In this document: positions 61,164 to 64,000 of the stretch, in pieces
How positions within the stretch are numbered: the stretch's first letter is position 1
How the letters are laid out: the number at the start of each line of letters is the position of its first letter
Source: Gemmobacter sp034519525
GTDB lineage: Bacteria; Pseudomonadota; Alphaproteobacteria; Rhodobacterales; Rhodobacteraceae
DNA length: 64,000 nt
Assembly: GCA_034519525.1 (NCBI GenBank)
Contig: JAXHOJ010000061.1
Coordinates: forward strand, 1-64,000
Direction: 5' to 3'
The notes under the pieces: generated by a model
Told to the model about the DNA's origin: nothing
The model's database searches: none
What the model saw: only the letters and a program-made list of their open reading frames with translations
Position numbers and translations under genes: made by a program

Positions 61164-62744
61164 TCAGAACAGGAAATCGCCTTCGATCAGATCGGCCGCG
61201 ATGATGCGTTCCAGCAGCACCGACCCGTCGCCGCCCAGCAGCCCGAAGTCGATCAGCGTGCCGCCCGCCGTCTGCACGATGGCGCCTGCGTCCTTCATCG
61301 CCTGCAATCCCAGAAGTCCGAAGGCGCGCAGATCAATCAGGTCAATGTCATAGGTGAAATCGGTCACCGAATCATCGCCATTGCCCAAAACGAAGCGGAA
61401 CGTGTCAAAGCCCTTGCCGCCGGTCAGCACATCCTCGCCCGCGCCGCCGTTCAGATAATCGTCGCCAGCGCCGCCCGACAGGTCATCGTCGCCACGGCCG
61501 CCGGTCAGGCTGTCATCGCCCGCGCCGCCCGAGCCGCTGTCATCCCCATCGCCGCCCTGCACCCGGTCGTTGCCTGCATCGGCCAGCAGCAGGTCGTCGC
61601 CCGTGCCACCTGCCAGAAGATCGTCACCCTCGCCGCCGGTCAGCGCATCTTCGCCCGCGAAGCCCAGCAGGATATCGTTGCCGTCGCCGCCATCCAGCCG
61701 GTCGTCCAGCTGGCCACCAAACAGCTGATCCACCCCCGCCTCGCCAAAGACGATGCCGGTGACATATCCGGCGCCGATGCCGCGATAGGCATCGCCCGCT
61801 TCACCCAGCCGAACGAACCCGTCGATCACACCCAGATTGCGCAGGCTGTCGGAGCCGCCGCCGGTTTCCACATCGCCCAGCAGGGTGCCGCTGTTGAAGA
61901 TGCGGTCTGTCGCGGCGCCGGTATCGGCATAGGCGGCCTCGCCCCCGCCGATGGTGCCAAGGTTGCGGGTTGTGACAATCCCGCCGCCCTTGATGGCGAC
62001 GGCGATGCCGGTCTCGCCCCCGAAGATCTCGCCGGTGTTTTCGATCCGGCTGCCGCCTGCCACGAGTTTTATTGCGGTATCGCTGCCATGGATGCTGCCG
62101 GAATTGCCGATGCGGTGGCCGCTGCCGGTGGCCACCAGAATAGCGGTCTGGCCGCTGATGCTGCCGCTGTTGTCCAGCAATGCGTCACGCCCGGCCAGCG
62201 TGCCTGCCGGGACGCCAATGCCGGTGACCGGCACGCCAAAGCGAATGGCCGTGCCGCGGCCGGTGATCTCGCCAGTGTTGACCAGTGTGGTTTCCAGACC
62301 CAGAGACACGGCGGAAAAATTGCCGGTGCCGCGTCCGCTGATCCGGCCGATATTGTGGATGGTATTGCCGGTGCCGTGATCGGTCACAGTTTCGAAAGAT
62401 TCGATCAGACCTTCGTTCACCAGCTCGCTGCCCTGGCCCCCCAGCAACACGCCGCGGATCTTGGAGAAGACCCAGCCGGTTTCGCTGATGCGGATGAAAT
62501 TGGCATCATCTTCGGCCGCGTTGGTGACGAAGTCGATGCCATTGGTTTCACTGTGCAGCGTGCCTTCCACGACCAGCGTGGCACCAAGAACAGGAACTCC
62601 GTTGCGGGCAAACAGGCCCGCAGCCTTCAGCGAGGCATTCACGGTTACCTGTTCCTCGACGATCACGATCTGGGCAAACCGAAGATCACCTCCCGGCAGG
62701 CCATCGGAGTCCGGGTCGCTTTCTGTGATACGCCGAATCGCCAT
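61164..62744 (-). CDS. RTX protein with beta-helix-like repeats (third of three)
   Basis: A 526-residue protein. Residues about 90-310 contain repeated short NxGxIxG-type motifs (LVNTGEITGRGTAI; LDNSGSISGQTAIL; GNSGSIHGSDTAIK; IENTGEIFGGETGI) with a period of about 22-28 residues, as in right-handed beta-helix adhesins. Residues about 330-455 contain RTX nonapeptides (GGDGNDILLGF, GGAGDDYLNGG). The tail ends GDFLF. No signal peptide is present. It is probably secreted by a type I system and folds on calcium. A hairpin immediately upstream pairs its ribosome site (see 62752-62774). Confidence 0.88.
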   Translation of the reverse strand: MAIRRITESDPDSDGLPGGDLRFAQIVIVEEQVTVNASLKAAGLFARNGVPVLGATLVVEGTLHSETNGIDFVTNAAEDDANFIRISETGWVFSKIRGVLLGGQGSELVNEGLIESFETVTDHGTGNTIHNIGRISGRGTGNFSAVSLGLETTLVNTGEITGRGTAIRFGVPVTGIGVPAGTLAGRDALLDNSGSISGQTAILVATGSGHRIGNSGSIHGSDTAIKLVAGGSRIENTGEIFGGETGIAVAIKGGGIVTTRNLGTIGGGEAAYADTGAATDRIFNSGTLLGDVETGGGSDSLRNLGVIDGFVRLGEAGDAYRGIGAGYVTGIVFGEAGVDQLFGGQLDDRLDGGDGNDILLGFAGEDALTGGEGDDLLAGGTGDDLLLADAGNDRVQGGDGDDSGSGGAGDDSLTGGRGDDDLSGGAGDDYLNGGAGEDVLTGGKGFDTFRFVLGNGDDSVTDFTYDIDLIDLRAFGLLGLQAMKDAGAIVQTAGGTLIDFGLLGGDGSVLLERIIAADLIEGDFLF

Positions 62745-62751
62745 GATGAAA

Positions 62752-62774
62752 CCCCTGCATGAAATCTGCAGGGG
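62752..62774 (-). promoter_or_regulatory. Hairpin sequestering the RTX ribosome-binding site
   Basis: On the minus strand CCCCTGCA, a 7-nt loop and TGCAGGGG form a perfect 8-bp stem. The 3' arm AGGGG is the only good Shine-Dalgarno sequence, 7 nt before the ATG at 62744, and it is wholly paired. Confidence 0.6.
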
Positions 62775-62832
62775 CGATCATCGCCCGGCGGGCGTGTTTC
62801 TCCAACCGGGTTTCTGTCTGGTGCGGTGCCGC

Positions 62833-64000
62833 TCAGGCTGCCAGCCGGGCATAGGCCCCGCCAAAGGCCAGCAGCTGCGCATGATCGCCGGTTTCCACGA
62901 CCCGGCCCTGTTCCATCACCACGATCCGGTCGGCATTGCGGATGGTGCCCAGCCGATGCGCGATCACCAGCGTGGTGCGGCCCGCGCTCAGCGCCTCCAG
63001 CGCCTGCTGGATCTCGCGCTCGGTCTCGCTGTCCAGCGCCGAGGTCGCTTCGTCCAGGATCAGGATCGGCGGGTTCTTCAGGAAGGCGCGCGCGATGGCC
63101 ACGCGCTGCTTCTGCCCGCCCGACAGCATCACGCCGCGCTCGCCGACGATGGTTTCCAGCCCCTCGGGCAGGGTGTCGATCAAGGGTGCCAGCTGGGCGC
63201 GGCGGGCGGCCTCCAGAATCTCGGCATCACTGGCGCCCAGACGGCCATAGCCGATATTCTCGCGCAGGGTGCCGCCGAACAGGAACACATCCTGCGACAC
63301 CAGCCCGATCTGGCGGCGCAAGGATTCCAGCGTCATCTGCGGCAGGTCCAGCCCGTCGATGCTGATGCGGCCGGTCGTCGGCTCATAGAACCGCGGCAAC
63401 AGTGACAGCAGCGTGGATTTCCCGGCGCCCGAGGCACCGACAAAGGCCACGGTTTCGCCGGGCTGCACCTGCAGGGTGATGCCCGACAGAACCGGCCGGG
63501 TGTCATCATAGGCAAAGCCCACATCCTCGAACCGGATCGCACCGCGCAGCGCCGGGGCAGGGCGGGCATCCGGGGCATCGGCAATCTCGGCCTCGGTCGC
63601 CAGCAGATCCAGATAGCGGCGGAACCCGGCGATACCCTTGGGATAGGTTTCGATCACCGCCGCAATCTTGTCCAGCGGGCGGAAGAACACGCCGACCAGC
63701 AGCAGAAAGCCCACAAAGCCCCCGGTGGTCATCGAACCGGCCAGAACATAGCCCGCGCCCGCCACCATCACCACCACCTGCACCAGCCGCATCCCGACAT
63801 AATGCAGCGAGGACGAGGCCGCCATCACGCGATAGGCCTCCAGCTTGGTCTGGCGGTAGCGCTGGTTGTCGGCCTCGAACAGCGCGCGCTCATGGCCCTC
63901 ATTGGCAAAGGCCTGAACCACGCGGATGCCGCCGATGGTTTCATCCAGCCGTACGTTGAAGGCGCCGACACGGCCATAGATCGCCTGCCAGGTCCGGGTC
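62833..64000 (-). CDS. ABC exporter, fused membrane and ATPase domains (N-terminus off the right edge)
   Basis: The visible 389 residues comprise the end of the transmembrane domain (from TRTWQAIYGRVGAFNVRLDE, then VRVVQAFANEGHE-like coupling region) and a full nucleotide-binding domain. Walker A is GASGAGKST, the signature LSGGQKQR, and Walker B ILILDEATSALD, followed by the H-loop IAHRLGT. The type is MsbA-like, moving lipids or drugs outward. It continues upstream without a stop to 64000. It is on the same strand as, and downstream in coordinates of, the RTX gene, but no evidence makes it that protein's type I transporter. Confidence 0.93.
   Translation of the reverse strand, partial: TRTWQAIYGRVGAFNVRLDETIGGIRVVQAFANEGHERALFEADNQRYRQTKLEAYRVMAASSSLHYVGMRLVQVVVMVAGAGYVLAGSMTTGGFVGFLLLVGVFFRPLDKIAAVIETYPKGIAGFRRYLDLLATEAEIADAPDARPAPALRGAIRFEDVGFAYDDTRPVLSGITLQVQPGETVAFVGASGAGKSTLLSLLPRFYEPTTGRISIDGLDLPQMTLESLRRQIGLVSQDVFLFGGTLRENIGYGRLGASDAEILEAARRAQLAPLIDTLPEGLETIVGERGVMLSGGQKQRVAIARAFLKNPPILILDEATSALDSETEREIQQALEALSAGRTTLVIAHRLGTIRNADRIVVMEQGRVVETGDHAQLLAFGGAYARLAA

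Noticed and set aside
62833..64000. The ABC transporter as a type I exporter for the RTX protein next to it
   Set aside because: The ATPase domain is of the general MsbA type and no HlyD or TolC partner is adjacent.

Overview
The window is high-GC chromosomal DNA of a Rhodobacterales-type alphaproteobacterium (Rhodobacter/Paracoccus relatives). The evidence is the gene content and order: the ATP synthase zeta inhibitor (DUF1476), a corrinoid protein plus separate homocysteine methyltransferase, a trpGD-trpC-moaC-moeA-lexA run, double cold-shock-domain protein, and a lexA promoter with the alphaproteobacterial GTTC-N7-GTTC box. No phage, IS element, CRISPR array or rRNA operon was seen. One tRNA (Pro, TGG) is present.

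Layout. 1-5.6 kb: parts of a split methionine synthase (DUF1638 protein, corrinoid protein, BHMT-like homocysteine methyltransferase) interleaved with an RTX protein, a damaged radical SAM gene and an orphan membrane protein. 5.7-9.1 kb: zeta subunit, then purC, an HNH-like insert, purS and purQ. 9.1-13.1 kb: dctB-dctD and a second RTX protein. 13.1-20.3 kb: rne with a long structured leader, tusA/ccdA, an alpha/beta hydrolase and a P450. 20.3-30.6 kb: pepN, an SLT lipoprotein, gatB, dctA, a DUF4177 protein, an HisC-like aminotransferase and an MFS exporter. 30.7-40.1 kb: valS, VOC/DUF1428/HxlR, an Lrp-type regulator with a type III decarboxylase, DUF2235, a thioesterase and a DUF1624 protein. 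40.2-50.7 kb: gltA, gltX, comEC, and the minus-strand run trpG-trpD-ung-trpC-moaC-moeA-lexA. 50.8-64 kb: a polysaccharide-deacetylase-like protein, trpE, PpiD-like, aminotransferase, gpt, LysE, fabI, pdxH, csp, DUF192, tRNA-Pro, a third RTX protein and an ABC exporter cut by the right edge.

Functional links. The dctB/dctD two-component pair very probably controls dctA about 13 kb away, but the DctD homologue lacks the sigma54-contacting loop and no -24/-12 promoter is visible at dctA. Three RTX proteins share a C-terminal -FLF tail typical of type I secretion, with no secretion genes in the window. The most unusual non-coding signal is a family of structured elements placed at the 3' ends of unrelated genes. 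Two long copies show a compensatory base-pair change, which suggests an RNA that is kept folded.

Quality caution. At least ten genes are broken by one-base indels, several of them essential (fabI, gatB, purC). They concentrate at 2.7-3.8 kb and 53.9-61.0 kb. In gatB, removing one base restores a perfect reading. I treat most of these as assembly or sequencing errors rather than true pseudogenes.
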